DNA from: DAOUJI01 sp965237875
GTDB taxonomy: Bacteria; Chloroflexota; Dehalococcoidia; Lucifugimonadales; JAGWBF01
DNA length: 64,000 bases
Direction: 5' to 3'
Assembly (NCBI GenBank): GCA_965237875.1
Contig: CBDEGP010000002.1
Coordinates: forward strand, 1,302,001 to 1,366,000
Of this stretch, positions 18,734 through 27,095 are shown piece after piece (the first letter of the stretch is position 1; each line of letters opens with the position of its first letter). Made by a program: the position numbers and the translations under genes. Under the pieces are notes generated by a model, which saw nothing but the letters and a program-made list of their open reading frames with translations, ran no database searches and was not told where the DNA came from.

Positions 18734-18762
18734 TTGACTAGGGTTTATACGGCTCCTATAAT
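18734..18762 (+). promoter_or_regulatory. Sigma-70-like promoter for methyltransferase gene
   Basis: TTGACT (18734-18739), a 17-base spacer and TATAAT (18757-18762): five of six and six of six consensus bases at ideal spacing. It points to the methyltransferase gene starting about 100 bases downstream. Confidence 0.6.
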
Positions 18763-18869
18763 CTCAGAGTGGTCTGTGGTTGTGGAGCGGACGAGCCCAA
18801 CCTTGGGCTTCCCCTGGGCGCTGAACAAAACCGGCTTCCAGGAAACCTTTTCTCACAGGATCTGAAACA

Positions 18870-19892
18870 GTGAATGAACAGAAATCACCGGTAGGTCTGG
18901 GCGCCGAGCCGATCAACGAGCTGGCACGCTGCTTCTGGTATTCCGCGATTCTGAGGGCCGGGATCAAGATGGACGTTTTTAACCTCCTAGAGGAGGGTAA
19001 ACTCACCTTCGATGAGGTAGCGCAGCAAATAGGGGCGTCTCCCCGATACGTGCGAGCGTTTCTTGAGGCGTGCGTAGTCTTGGACCTTCTGGAGAAGCAG
19101 GGGAACAGATACGCTAATTCGCCTATGGCCGCCAATTTCCTGGTCAAAGGTAAAAGAGAGTACGTGGGCGACCATGCGCTTCACCATACCAACACTTGGG
19201 TCCTATGGAGTCGCCTGGACGAGATAATGAAGGCGGGGAAGAGCCAGCTTCCCTTCGAAACAGGATACGTGGATGCGTCCACATACTGGAACAACTACAT
19301 AATGGGCCAGCATAACCGGGCCGCCTCTGGCCAAGCCTACCATCTGGTAGAAAACGTGGACCTCCGGGGCCGACGAAAGCTGGTCGACCTGGGTGGTGGC
19401 GCGGCAAGCTACAGCATCGCGTTGTGTGGCGCTAACCCCGATCTCCAGGCGGTGGTAACAGAACACAAGGAACCTTTGAGCATAGCTAGGCCTCTCGTGG
19501 AGGAACACGGCCTGCAGGACAGGATCCGTCTGCTGGAAGGAGATTTCTTTGATCTGGAGTTGGACAGGGATTTCGACGTCGCCCTCATCTCCGGAGTAAT
19601 CCTTATAAAGTCGGAGGAAGACTGCCGCCGTCTGATCAGGCTCGCCTACGATCTGCTCCTGCCGGGGGGGTTGGTTATAGTCCAGGATTACATGCGCCTT
19701 GATGATAGTCCCGAACGGAGAAGGCTCGATGCACTCGAAAACATGTACGTCCTGGTGGCCTTTGACCCTGGCGCTGAGGATCGTGATGGGGATGTGGTCG
19801 CCTCCTGGCTACAGGATGCGGGTTTCGTCGACACCAGGATGATCCCGTTACCGACTCAACTGGCTTTGATCACTGCTCAGAAACCTGCATAA
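18870..19892 (+). CDS. COMT-type SAM-dependent methyltransferase
   Basis: 340 residues. The N-terminal part is a winged-helix dimerisation domain (FWYSAILRAGIKMDVFNLLEEGKLTFDEVAQQIG, then RYVRAFLEACVVLDLLEKQGNRY). The C-terminal Rossmann domain has the SAM-binding LVDLGGGAASYSIAL near residue 170. This is the plan of O-methyltransferases acting on small molecules such as plant COMT and antibiotic-tailoring enzymes. It is the first gene after a strong promoter, 30 bases before another methyltransferase and upstream of phosphonate genes. Methylation of a phosphonate product is plausible but unproven. The GTG start has AGGA nine bases upstream. GC is lower than in the ICE region. Confidence 0.8.
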   Translation: MNEQKSPVGLGAEPINELARCFWYSAILRAGIKMDVFNLLEEGKLTFDEVAQQIGASPRYVRAFLEACVVLDLLEKQGNRYANSPMAANFLVKGKREYVGDHALHHTNTWVLWSRLDEIMKAGKSQLPFETGYVDASTYWNNYIMGQHNRAASGQAYHLVENVDLRGRRKLVDLGGGAASYSIALCGANPDLQAVVTEHKEPLSIARPLVEEHGLQDRIRLLEGDFFDLELDRDFDVALISGVILIKSEEDCRRLIRLAYDLLLPGGLVIVQDYMRLDDSPERRRLDALENMYVLVAFDPGAEDRDGDVVASWLQDAGFVDTRMIPLPTQLALITAQKPA

Positions 19893-19922
19893 CCCATCGA
19901 CGTCGTTTACAATAGGTCGAAT

Positions 19923-20633
19923 ATGAGCGACTCAGGTCCAGAAGACCCTATAGTTGATTTTTCGGAAGAGTTCTATCGGCGCCATTCCGATAGATACGCT
20001 GAGGTGGCCCACCAGCTAGTTCAGTCGGTCTACATCCGTTCGTCTCACCCCACCCTGAAGGGTGACCTAGACTTACTTGTGCGCCTCAGGGAGCTGACTC
20101 CCGGGCCCCGTGGGCTGGACGCCGGCTGCGGCGCGGGAGCACGGGATGTCTACCAGTTCTGGCGCGAAGGCTATGATATCTACGGCATCGATGCTGTCGA
20201 AGAGAACATTGAGATGGCGAAGAAGCTACACCCAGAGATAGCCGACCGCGTCTCGGTGGCAGATATGCGTCATCCTCTCGACTATCCCGACCGAGACTTT
20301 GACTTTATTATCTGTAGCGCCGTAATACAGCACATCTCCTCTGATCGGGTGTTCGAAGTCACCCTTTCGGAGCTGGCCCGGATACTCAGGCCTAACGGCG
20401 TCCTCCAACTCATGTTCAAAAACGGGCATGGGGTAAAATCGGTGTTCGATCGGGACTATGACGTCGAGCGGTCTTTTCAGCTATACGACGAGCACGAAAT
20501 ACTGGAAACCCTCAGCTCTAAAGGTGTCAGGTTAGTCGAAGCCCAGGCCCCCGGCTTGCTTGGTGGGCTGATGTACTTCACAGACCCCAAGCCGGTGGAT
20601 CATTGCGTCTTTTACGCTCGAAAAGCTAGTTAG
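19923..20633 (+). CDS. Class I SAM-dependent methyltransferase
   Basis: 236 residues of the UbiE/Methyltransf_11 type. Motif I is GLDAGCGAGARDVYQF (near 60-75), followed by YGIDAVEENIEMAKK and the motif IV region FDFIICSAVIQHI. N-terminal residues 10-50 resemble a substrate lid. It sits 30 bases after the COMT-type gene, so both are probably one transcript. The acceptor is unknown; the pairing of two unlike methyltransferases ahead of phosphonate genes suggests tailoring of one product. Confidence 0.8.
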   Translation: MSDSGPEDPIVDFSEEFYRRHSDRYAEVAHQLVQSVYIRSSHPTLKGDLDLLVRLRELTPGPRGLDAGCGAGARDVYQFWREGYDIYGIDAVEENIEMAKKLHPEIADRVSVADMRHPLDYPDRDFDFIICSAVIQHISSDRVFEVTLSELARILRPNGVLQLMFKNGHGVKSVFDRDYDVERSFQLYDEHEILETLSSKGVRLVEAQAPGLLGGLMYFTDPKPVDHCVFYARKAS

Positions 20634-20806
20634 TTAGGCTGCTAGAGCTTAGGGCTCATGAGCGATCACATTTGGTGAGCCCGCGACAGGATACCACCTT
20701 ACGCCACAGTTCTACGCGACGATTTCATACACCTCTAGCTAGGCCCCGCCGACTTCATCGGCCCACTCTAGCCTTTGCCGAGCCCATAAAGGGCGCACCG
20801 AGCCGT

Positions 20807-20835
20807 TTGACATTGGCCCTCCTTATCATTATCAT
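20807..20835 (+). promoter_or_regulatory. Sigma-70-like promoter for phosphonate operon
   Basis: TTGACA (20807-20812), a 17-base spacer and TATCAT (20830-20835). It lies in the otherwise empty 475-base gap between the second methyltransferase and the PhnA-like gene and would give a leader of about 265 bases. No riboswitch is recognised in that leader. Confidence 0.5.
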
Positions 20836-21108
20836 AGCTCCATGATCGTCGTTATGTACCCTTACGAATCGACTCATAAATACGATTGATGATGACTGAT
20901 ACGCTATCTATATTCGCGAACCCGACTGTAAATATCGTAGACTGGCCTATTCGCATCGCTCACCGAGACGCCTCATCTCTCCTGGGAATCACCCCTCCCT
21001 GCGACAAGTCCACCCCCGCGTCAGAACCTTAGCTCCGCCCACTTAAGTCCCCACAGGCTTGCTGGCCCTATGCAATGGGCCGGTCTATCCCCCCCGGAAG
21101 GTTCTGAT

Positions 21109-22209
21109 ATGAGCAACACTACAGTTATTATATGTATCGACGGGCTTGACCCCGAATATCTTCAAGCATGGGATATGCCCGTCCTTGGGGAGCTGTCGAG
21201 GAAGGGATTTCACAAGACCGGCCGGTGCATGATGCCGTCGGTGACAAACGTAAACAACGTTTCCCTGATCACCGCGAGCTACCCGGAAACACACGGCATA
21301 TGCTCGAACTTCTTGTTCGACTCTGGACTGGGGGAAGGGACCTACGTCGAATCCGGGAAGGACATCCTGGCGGAAACCATCTTCCAGAGAGCCCAGAGAC
21401 TGGAGAGGACCTCCATACTGGTGACATCCAAAGATAAGCTGAGGACGTTGTTAGGAGACGGAGCCACCATCACCGTCTCCTCGGAACAGCCGCCGGATTG
21501 GGTAGTTTCAGGCGTCGGCCCATCTCCGGACATATACTCATTGGAGGTCAACGGCTGGGCCATCAAAGCGGCTAACTACATCATGTCGAAGCGCCCCGCC
21601 GAGCTCGTATACATCACCACCACCGACTATGCCATGCACACCTATGGTCCTGACCATCCTCAATCGCGTAGGCACCTTTCCATCTTGGACGAGGCCATAG
21701 GCGAGCTGGTAGACGTTCATCCCGACATCACCCTGCTGGTCACCGCCGACCACGGTATGTCCCGGAAGTCCCGATTGGTGGACCTAAAACACGTGCTGGA
21801 AAGCCACGGGATCAGGGCAAACGTGGTGCCGATAATCAAGGACCGGTACGTGGTGCACCACGCCAACCTGGGAGGGTGCACCTATGTGTATCTTGAGCCT
21901 CAGGACTTCGCCGAAGGCTTGAAGATCATACGAGAGACGCCCGGGATTGAGGATGCCCTCCCAAGGGAAGAAGCGGTGGCGACGTTCAAGCTACGCGGCG
22001 ACCGCATCGGCGATGTCGTCGTGACCGGAGAAAAGGATGTAGTGTTCGGTGATGGGACGGATGTGGAGATGCCACCCGACCTTCGTACTCACGGCTCCAC
22101 CCACGAGAGACAAGTGCCGCTGTTAGGGTACAACGGCGACTTTGCCGAGTTCTCCTTCGAGGAAAACCGGGACGTCGGTCGGTATGTTTTCGAAAAGGTA
22201 CTGACGTAG
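21109..22209 (+). CDS. phnA: PhnA-like phosphonoacetate hydrolase family enzyme
   Basis: 366 residues of the alkaline phosphatase/nucleotide pyrophosphatase superfamily. The N-terminus has the metal-binding IICIDGLDPEY. CMMPSVTNVNNVSLITASYPETHGICSNF carries the nucleophile Thr and the N-V-N-N signature of phosphonoacetate hydrolase. Other metal sites are seen in TDYAMHTYGPDHP and VTADHGM. PhnA cleaves phosphonoacetate to acetate and phosphate using two zinc ions. Here it precedes biosynthetic genes, so it may act on a related intermediate, or release phosphate from a failed product. ATG at 21109 has GGAAGG at proper spacing. Symbol is by family only. Confidence 0.75.
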   Translation: MSNTTVIICIDGLDPEYLQAWDMPVLGELSRKGFHKTGRCMMPSVTNVNNVSLITASYPETHGICSNFLFDSGLGEGTYVESGKDILAETIFQRAQRLERTSILVTSKDKLRTLLGDGATITVSSEQPPDWVVSGVGPSPDIYSLEVNGWAIKAANYIMSKRPAELVYITTTDYAMHTYGPDHPQSRRHLSILDEAIGELVDVHPDITLLVTADHGMSRKSRLVDLKHVLESHGIRANVVPIIKDRYVVHHANLGGCTYVYLEPQDFAEGLKIIRETPGIEDALPREEAVATFKLRGDRIGDVVVTGEKDVVFGDGTDVEMPPDLRTHGSTHERQVPLLGYNGDFAEFSFEENRDVGRYVFEKVLT

Positions 22210-22318
22210 ATGCGCCCGGAGGATGGATATAAACAGTCCGGCGACGTTAGATTGAGGCTGCTATTGGAAGCCTTCGGTCCGTGGGATGTTGGAATCCAAA
22301 TCAATGAGGTGAAGGGCC

Positions 22319-23320
22319 ATGACTTTGGTGAATAGTGTCAGTCCGGTACAACGATTGGGGGCGCTTAGAAGGTGTATAGACACCAGCGGGTGCGCCAGGA
22401 TCCTCGAGGCCCACAGCGGTCTGAGTGGCATCATCGCGGAAAACGCCAGTTTCCTAGAAGACGGTCGGCTCATCGAATACGACGGCCTTTGGGAGAGCAG
22501 CCTGACCGATTCCGGCACCAAAGGCCTGCCAGACGCATCGATCGTCGGCAGCGATTCCCGTTGCCATACCATCGATGAGATCCTCAACGTGACCACCAAG
22601 CCGGTTGTCGTCGACGGCGACACCGGAGGAGACCCGGCCCAGTTCGAATATCTGGTCAACCGCCTCGAGCGCATGGGAGTATCGGCCGTAATTATCGAAG
22701 ACAAGGTGTACCCCAAACGCAACAGTCTGGACACTAGCGCCAACCAAGACCTGGAAGACCCGGATGTGTTCGCCCAGAAGATCCGGGCGGGCAGAGAAGT
22801 TGCCCTATCCGACGACTTCATGATCATCGCCCGCCTGGAAAGCCTGATCGCTGGTACGGGACTCCGAGACGCCCTGGAGCGAGCGGAACGGTATATACGG
22901 GCTGGCGCCGACGGGATCATGATTCACTCCTACCACCGAAGCCCGGACGAAGTACTCTCCTTCGCCGATGCATATGAGAGTCTCTGTCAGCGGCTAGGGC
23001 GCCGTCCCATCTTGGTATGCGTGCCTACCACCTACAACTCCATAACCGACTCCGACTTGGCCGCCAGAGGGTTTAACATGATTATCCACGCTAATCATAT
23101 GCTGCGAGCCGCCTATAAGGCCATGCTCGAGGTTGCCAATGCGATTCTGGCGGGTGGACGGAGTATGGAAGCAAACCAGATATGCGCCCCGGTGTCCGAA
23201 ATATTCTCCAGCGTCGGCCTGGACCGTATCTCAAGGAAGGACAAAGAGCGTTCGGAGATGCTACACCTCGCGGCAAGGGAGCGAACGGGAACTGTCGTGG
23301 CCCAGGGACATGGCCGATAA
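22319..23320 (+). CDS. pepM: Phosphoenolpyruvate phosphomutase
   Basis: 333 residues of the isocitrate lyase/PEP mutase fold. The diagnostic EDKxxxxxNS loop is present as IEDKVYPKRNS (near 125-135), with metal-site VVDGDTGG and RLESLIAGTG further on. It converts phosphoenolpyruvate to phosphonopyruvate, forming the C-P bond that begins nearly all phosphonate pathways. GAGGTGAAGG precedes the ATG. The stop overlaps the start of the decarboxylase alpha chain, which pulls the unfavourable mutase equilibrium forward. This is the key evidence that the cluster makes rather than only degrades phosphonates. Confidence 0.92.
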   Translation: MTLVNSVSPVQRLGALRRCIDTSGCARILEAHSGLSGIIAENASFLEDGRLIEYDGLWESSLTDSGTKGLPDASIVGSDSRCHTIDEILNVTTKPVVVDGDTGGDPAQFEYLVNRLERMGVSAVIIEDKVYPKRNSLDTSANQDLEDPDVFAQKIRAGREVALSDDFMIIARLESLIAGTGLRDALERAERYIRAGADGIMIHSYHRSPDEVLSFADAYESLCQRLGRRPILVCVPTTYNSITDSDLAARGFNMIIHANHMLRAAYKAMLEVANAILAGGRSMEANQICAPVSEIFSSVGLDRISRKDKERSEMLHLAARERTGTVVAQGHGR

Positions 23321-23825
23321 CGTACCGGCAATCGATCCTAGATCGTTCTGGGATGTCTTGAAGTCCCGGAAGCTGACCTTCTTTTCCGGCGTGCCTGACT
23401 CCACCTTCCAGGCCGCTTACAACGCCATGGTGGCCGACTCCGATATCCGCTATATTCCGGCTGTGCGGGAGGACGCGGCCCTCGGACTCGCCAGTGCAGC
23501 GTACTTCAGCGGCGGACTTGGCGGCGTAATGATGCAGAACTCCGGTATCGGAAATATAGTGAACCCACTTACCTCCTTCAATCTGATTTACAGGATCCCA
23601 GCGCTGCTGATAGTGGGCTGGCGCGGATATGGAGGTCCGCCCAACGATGCTCCAGAACACTGGATCATGGGTGTGAAGACCCCGGAAATTCTCGATTTGC
23701 TTGAGATCCCCTATGAGGTCCTGGAACCAGGTAGGCTGGAGTCTTCCCTTGACCGGCTACTTGGCGCCATAGCGAGAAAGTCGGTGCCTGGGGCTTTGTT
23801 GGTCCGCTCAGGGGTCCTGGAGTGA
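23310..23825 (+). CDS. Phosphonopyruvate decarboxylase, alpha (PYR) chain
   Basis: 171 residues equal to the N-terminal ThDP-binding PYR domain of phosphonopyruvate/sulfopyruvate decarboxylases: FFSGVPDSTFQAAYN, the activating Glu in PAVREDAALGLASAAYFSGG, and MQNSGIGNIVNPL. Usual phosphonopyruvate decarboxylases are one chain of about 380 residues; here the enzyme is split, as in archaeal ComD/ComE. It overlaps PEP mutase by 11 bases and the beta chain by 4. Substrate is taken as phosphonopyruvate because of the neighbour. A sulfopyruvate substrate is possible but less likely. Confidence 0.85.
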   Translation: MADNVPAIDPRSFWDVLKSRKLTFFSGVPDSTFQAAYNAMVADSDIRYIPAVREDAALGLASAAYFSGGLGGVMMQNSGIGNIVNPLTSFNLIYRIPALLIVGWRGYGGPPNDAPEHWIMGVKTPEILDLLEIPYEVLEPGRLESSLDRLLGAIARKSVPGALLVRSGVLE

Positions 23826-24394
23826 TCGAGCGATATAAAGCCATCGAGAAAATCCTGGAGCATGTGGCAGCCAGCGATCTGGTCTTGAGCACTACGGGTA
23901 TGATCTCTCGAGAGGTTTTCACGACCAGAGACAGACCTGAGAATTTCTATATGATCGGCTCCATGGGCCTGCTTTCCTCCTTTGGGTTGGGGCTGGCGCT
24001 TCTCGCTCCCCATCGGCGCGTGTTCGTGCTGGACGGCGATGGGAGCGCCTTGATGAGCCTGGGCGTGCTGCCTCTTATCGCGGCCGAGCATCCTGACAAT
24101 CTGGTCCACATTGTTCTGGATAACGAAGCCTACGAGTCTACGGGGGGCCAACCGTCCATCAGCTCAAAGGTGGACCTGGGAGATGTGGCAACGAGCTGCG
24201 GCTACCGCCGTGTAGCCCGAGTAGAGGAGGTCGAGGGGTTACATCAAGCGCTCTTTGAGTGCGACCTGGGCAACGGGCCTTATATGATCCTAGCCAAAGT
24301 CGGGATCGCCCCGATCAAGGGCATCCCGAGGGTTTCTCACTCTCCCACGGACATCCGGGATAGGTTCAGGGACTCTATTCAGCGCGGAGCTTAA
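23822..24394 (+). CDS. Phosphonopyruvate decarboxylase, beta (ThDP) chain
   Basis: 190 residues equal to the C-terminal ThDP domain: the magnesium/diphosphate motif GDGSALMSLGVLPLIA ... NLVHIVLDN, then EAYESTGGQPS, which is characteristic of phosphonopyruvate decarboxylase. Together with the alpha chain it yields phosphonoacetaldehyde and CO2. ATGA overlap with the alpha gene indicates coupled, equimolar translation. The transaminase gene starts four bases after its stop. Confidence 0.87.
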   Translation: MIERYKAIEKILEHVAASDLVLSTTGMISREVFTTRDRPENFYMIGSMGLLSSFGLGLALLAPHRRVFVLDGDGSALMSLGVLPLIAAEHPDNLVHIVLDNEAYESTGGQPSISSKVDLGDVATSCGYRRVARVEEVEGLHQALFECDLGNGPYMILAKVGIAPIKGIPRVSHSPTDIRDRFRDSIQRGA

Positions 24395-24398
24395 ACCT

Positions 24399-25469
24399 AT
24401 GCTTATACTGTCTCCTGGCCCCGCGAACATTTCGGAACGCGTCCGCCGTGCCCTTACCCATCAGGACATCGGACACCGGGAGTCTGAGTTCTCGGAGCTG
24501 CTCCAAGAGACCAGGTCCCTTCTGCTAGAGATGTGTGGCGTCCCGCATGGGTACAGCTGCGCCGTAATGAGTGGATCGGGAACCACGGGGATTGAAGCCT
24601 CCATCACATCCCTATGCGACGTGACCAAGGGAGTCCTGATCTTGTCCAATGGAGTGTATGGCGAACGCGCCGCCCAGATTGCCGATGTGTTCGGCATACC
24701 ATACACGCTTGAGAAGTTCGAGTGGACGTCCCCTATCGTCCTTGACCGGGTTGAGGGCCTTATCCGTGAGACCCCCTATGACGTAGTCTATCTTATCCAC
24801 CACGAGACCACGACCGGAGTCTTAAATCCGCTGCGACAGGTGGCCGACATAGCCAAGCGTCAGGGCAAGTGGGTGCTTGTGGACGCCGTGAGCAGCATTG
24901 CCGGGGAGGAGTTGGACCCTTCTGGCTGGGGAGTAGACCTGATCATTGGGTCAGCCAACAAGTGTATTCGAGGCGTCCCTGGCGTTTCGTTTGTCCTCGT
25001 CTCAAACGATTTCCTGCAGACCATATCCAAACGGCGGCAGGTCGCTTTCTCCACTGACCTGGTCAGCGCCCTGAGCAAAGAGGAACAGGGAGAGACACCG
25101 TTCACGCCTCCGGTCCAGGTGTTGTATGGCCTTCGAGAAGCTCTACGAGAACTGGTCGAGGAAGGTGTTGAGAACCGTATAGGCGACTACCAGGGCATTG
25201 CTGGCGCACTGCGGGACGGACTCTCATCACAGGAGCTGACCTTTCTAGTACAGCGAGAGCACCTCTCCAATACGATGACATCGGTGATGTTACCTCAGGG
25301 TTTCTCGTACCCGGCCCTTCACGATCCCCTGAAAGAGATGGGGTACGTGATATATAGGTCCCAAGGGTATCTAAGCGAGACCACGTTCCGCCTGGGCACC
25401 GTTGGCCTAATCTCTCTCGATGACATTCGTGGCTTCCTGAACGCCCTGGCTCAGGTGCTCGATCGCTAA
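24399..25469 (+). CDS. phnW: 2-aminoethylphosphonate-type PLP transaminase
   Basis: 356 residues of the class V aminotransferase family. The start LILSPGPANISERVRRAL and MSGSGTTGIEASI match PhnW, and the PLP lysine is in GSANKCIRGVPG near residue 190. PhnW exchanges the amino group between 2-aminoethylphosphonate plus pyruvate and phosphonoacetaldehyde plus alanine. After the decarboxylase it would form aminoethylphosphonate, the common head group of phosphonolipids and glycans. Last gene of the operon. No cytidylyltransferase that would pass aminoethylphosphonate to a lipid is found nearby. Confidence 0.82.
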   Translation: MLILSPGPANISERVRRALTHQDIGHRESEFSELLQETRSLLLEMCGVPHGYSCAVMSGSGTTGIEASITSLCDVTKGVLILSNGVYGERAAQIADVFGIPYTLEKFEWTSPIVLDRVEGLIRETPYDVVYLIHHETTTGVLNPLRQVADIAKRQGKWVLVDAVSSIAGEELDPSGWGVDLIIGSANKCIRGVPGVSFVLVSNDFLQTISKRRQVAFSTDLVSALSKEEQGETPFTPPVQVLYGLREALRELVEEGVENRIGDYQGIAGALRDGLSSQELTFLVQREHLSNTMTSVMLPQGFSYPALHDPLKEMGYVIYRSQGYLSETTFRLGTVGLISLDDIRGFLNALAQVLDR

Positions 25470-25559
25470 GGATCGTGGCCCTCTCTGGTTCGCCCGCTAG
25501 TCGTAATCAGGCTTAGCAGCTTAACGGGTTCGAATTCGGCAGTAGGTGTCTATTCAGCC

Positions 25560-26180
25560 TCAGTTGCATCCGAATCCACCGCCCACGAGTACCGGAGTTT
25601 TTTGTGCCGATTGAATAATTGGGACCTTGACTGACAGCGTTTCATTTCTGACCGAGTCGTCGTCCGTGGCAGTTAATCGGAACTCGCTCCTTGGATTCTC
25701 TCTCAATAACTTGCATGGGTATAGCAGCAATGGGGCGCTGGCTTTCTCATCGTCTTCATCTATCCAGTGTAATAGCCCCAAAGCAAGGTACAACACTGGC
25801 AATCCCTGCTCTGCCTCCCACTCGTCCTGGCGTCTTTTCAGGTTGCCCAGCCTTCGCTGCAATTCAGGGGGAGGACAGTCGCTTCTGAGGTCTCCTAAAA
25901 TAACCTCGGGTCCATCGGCAGTTTCACCTCGATCGAAACGAGCAACCCCGCGTGCCCGGGGTCCTGTGGCCCCAGAGTAGTCGAACGAGGCGCCTTGAAC
26001 ACCCCTGGATTCCAACAGGCCAATAATGCCATCGGATGTCTGGCTCTCCATCAACAGAACCTGCCGACTCTCTGGCTTGAAGTACAACAGCTTATTCCGC
26101 CGGTCCAACTGCAGCAGACGTTCTTGCCATTTACCGACACTCTCATCGAACTTTTCGGGAAGCTCCATAACCGTCGTCAA
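25560..26180 (-). pseudogene. DUF4011 helicase N-terminal fragment
   Basis: 206 residues resembling the N-terminus of the giant DUF4011/DUF3320 helicases: WQERLLQLDRRNKLLYFKPES, then LALGLLHWIDEDDEKASAPLLLYPC. Those proteins are normally 1500-2000 residues, so the helicase and nuclease parts are gone. The last 20 residues (SAQKTPVLVGGGFG) leave the family, marking the deletion point next to the phosphonate cluster. It begins with TTG in overlap with the VapC stop, or ATG twelve bases later. Most likely a relic of an anti-phage or anti-plasmid helicase. Confidence 0.6.
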
Positions 26181-26590
26181 TCAGGCCTGCCTTCGAAGGG
26201 ATTCTGCATTTCCACGCCGAGTTGGTCAAAGTCACTCACGTTCCTGGTGACCACCGTCAGCCGGTGAACCGTGGCTGTCGCCGCGATCATGGCGTCTTCA
26301 GCCATAGTGTCTGACCTCCTGTGCATGAGCCGTGCCCACTGCCGGAAGGCGGGCGTGTCCATCGGCAATACACCGTAGGAAGCCAGGACCTTGTCCACCC
26401 AGGCCTCCAGCTCCTCCGCCTTGGCCTCATCCTGCTCACGGGTGATCTCGATCCCCGCCTGTATCTCTCCAACTGTGACCGCAGACACGAAGAGTTGTTC
26501 CGCCGGCACATCCGCGATCCAATCCAGGACAGCGCCATGTGGACGGGGGCGACGCAGCTCCGAGACCACGTTGGTATCGAGGAGATACAT
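26177..26590 (-). CDS. vapC: VapC-type PIN-domain toxin
   Basis: 137 residues. PIN-domain acidic residues appear in MYLLDTNVVSE (D5), VTVGEIQAG, MAEDAMIAATA and TRNVSDFD. VapC toxins are magnesium-dependent ribonucleases, often cutting tRNA. The antitoxin gene lies directly upstream, four bases away. Its stop overlaps the start of the DUF4011 fragment. Confidence 0.88.
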   Translation of the reverse strand: MYLLDTNVVSELRRPRPHGAVLDWIADVPAEQLFVSAVTVGEIQAGIEITREQDEAKAEELEAWVDKVLASYGVLPMDTPAFRQWARLMHRRSDTMAEDAMIAATATVHRLTVVTRNVSDFDQLGVEMQNPFEGRPD

Positions 26591-26594
26591 AGGT

Positions 26595-26855
26595 CTACTC
26601 CACGGCCAGGGGTATTCGGTGGCGATGCCGTCGGCGCGGCGGCGTAAGGTCCTCGGTCCGCGCCTCAGAGGCGAGGAGCAACTCCTTCAGGTCCGGCCTG
26701 GCCATCCGCTCCAGCCTCCGCCACTGCTCGATGGGAAGGAGCACGGCGGTTTCCACTCCGCGCTTGGTCACGATCTGCGGCCCTTCGGCGAGGGTGGTAT
26801 CGAGAAGTTCGCTGAACCTCGACTTGGCATCTTGAACCGGCCATCTCTTGCTCAT
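26595..26855 (-). CDS. Phd/YefM-type antitoxin
   Basis: 86 residues: WPVQDAKSRFSELLDTTLAEGPQIVTKRGVETAVLLPIEQWRRL is the Phd/YefM DNA-binding fold. The basic C-terminus (PPRRRHRHRIP) should bind and block the PIN toxin. GAGGTG lies upstream of the ATG. The pair probably represses its own promoter and stabilises the island. Confidence 0.87.
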   Translation of the reverse strand: MSKRWPVQDAKSRFSELLDTTLAEGPQIVTKRGVETAVLLPIEQWRRLERMARPDLKELLLASEARTEDLTPPRRRHRHRIPLAVE

Positions 26856-27054
26856 AGTTCACCTCGACTGCTTTGACGCTGACTAGCTATACGCCTAGCT
26901 TAGGAGTTCCGCCGGTGTCAAGCTGCGGATATTGGGTTACGGAAGCCTTCATGGGGGATTCTTCATTGCTGGTCCCCGCCACGGAAACCCACTCGCCCCC
27001 TACCACAAAACCGCGCCGAGCACAATGTCCTGCAGGGTATTACATATACCGTTC

Positions 27055-27095
27055 TTCCCGTTCACAATGGATAGTTGGGCCATTGTGAACGGGAA
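27055..27095. repeat. Perfect 16-bp inverted repeat
   Basis: TTCCCGTTCACAATGG (27055-27070) and its exact reverse complement (27080-27095) around a nine-base loop. It is followed by no T run. It overlaps the most upstream plausible ATG of the next gene and may be an operator, a translation-control hairpin or the end of a lost element. Confidence 0.7.
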
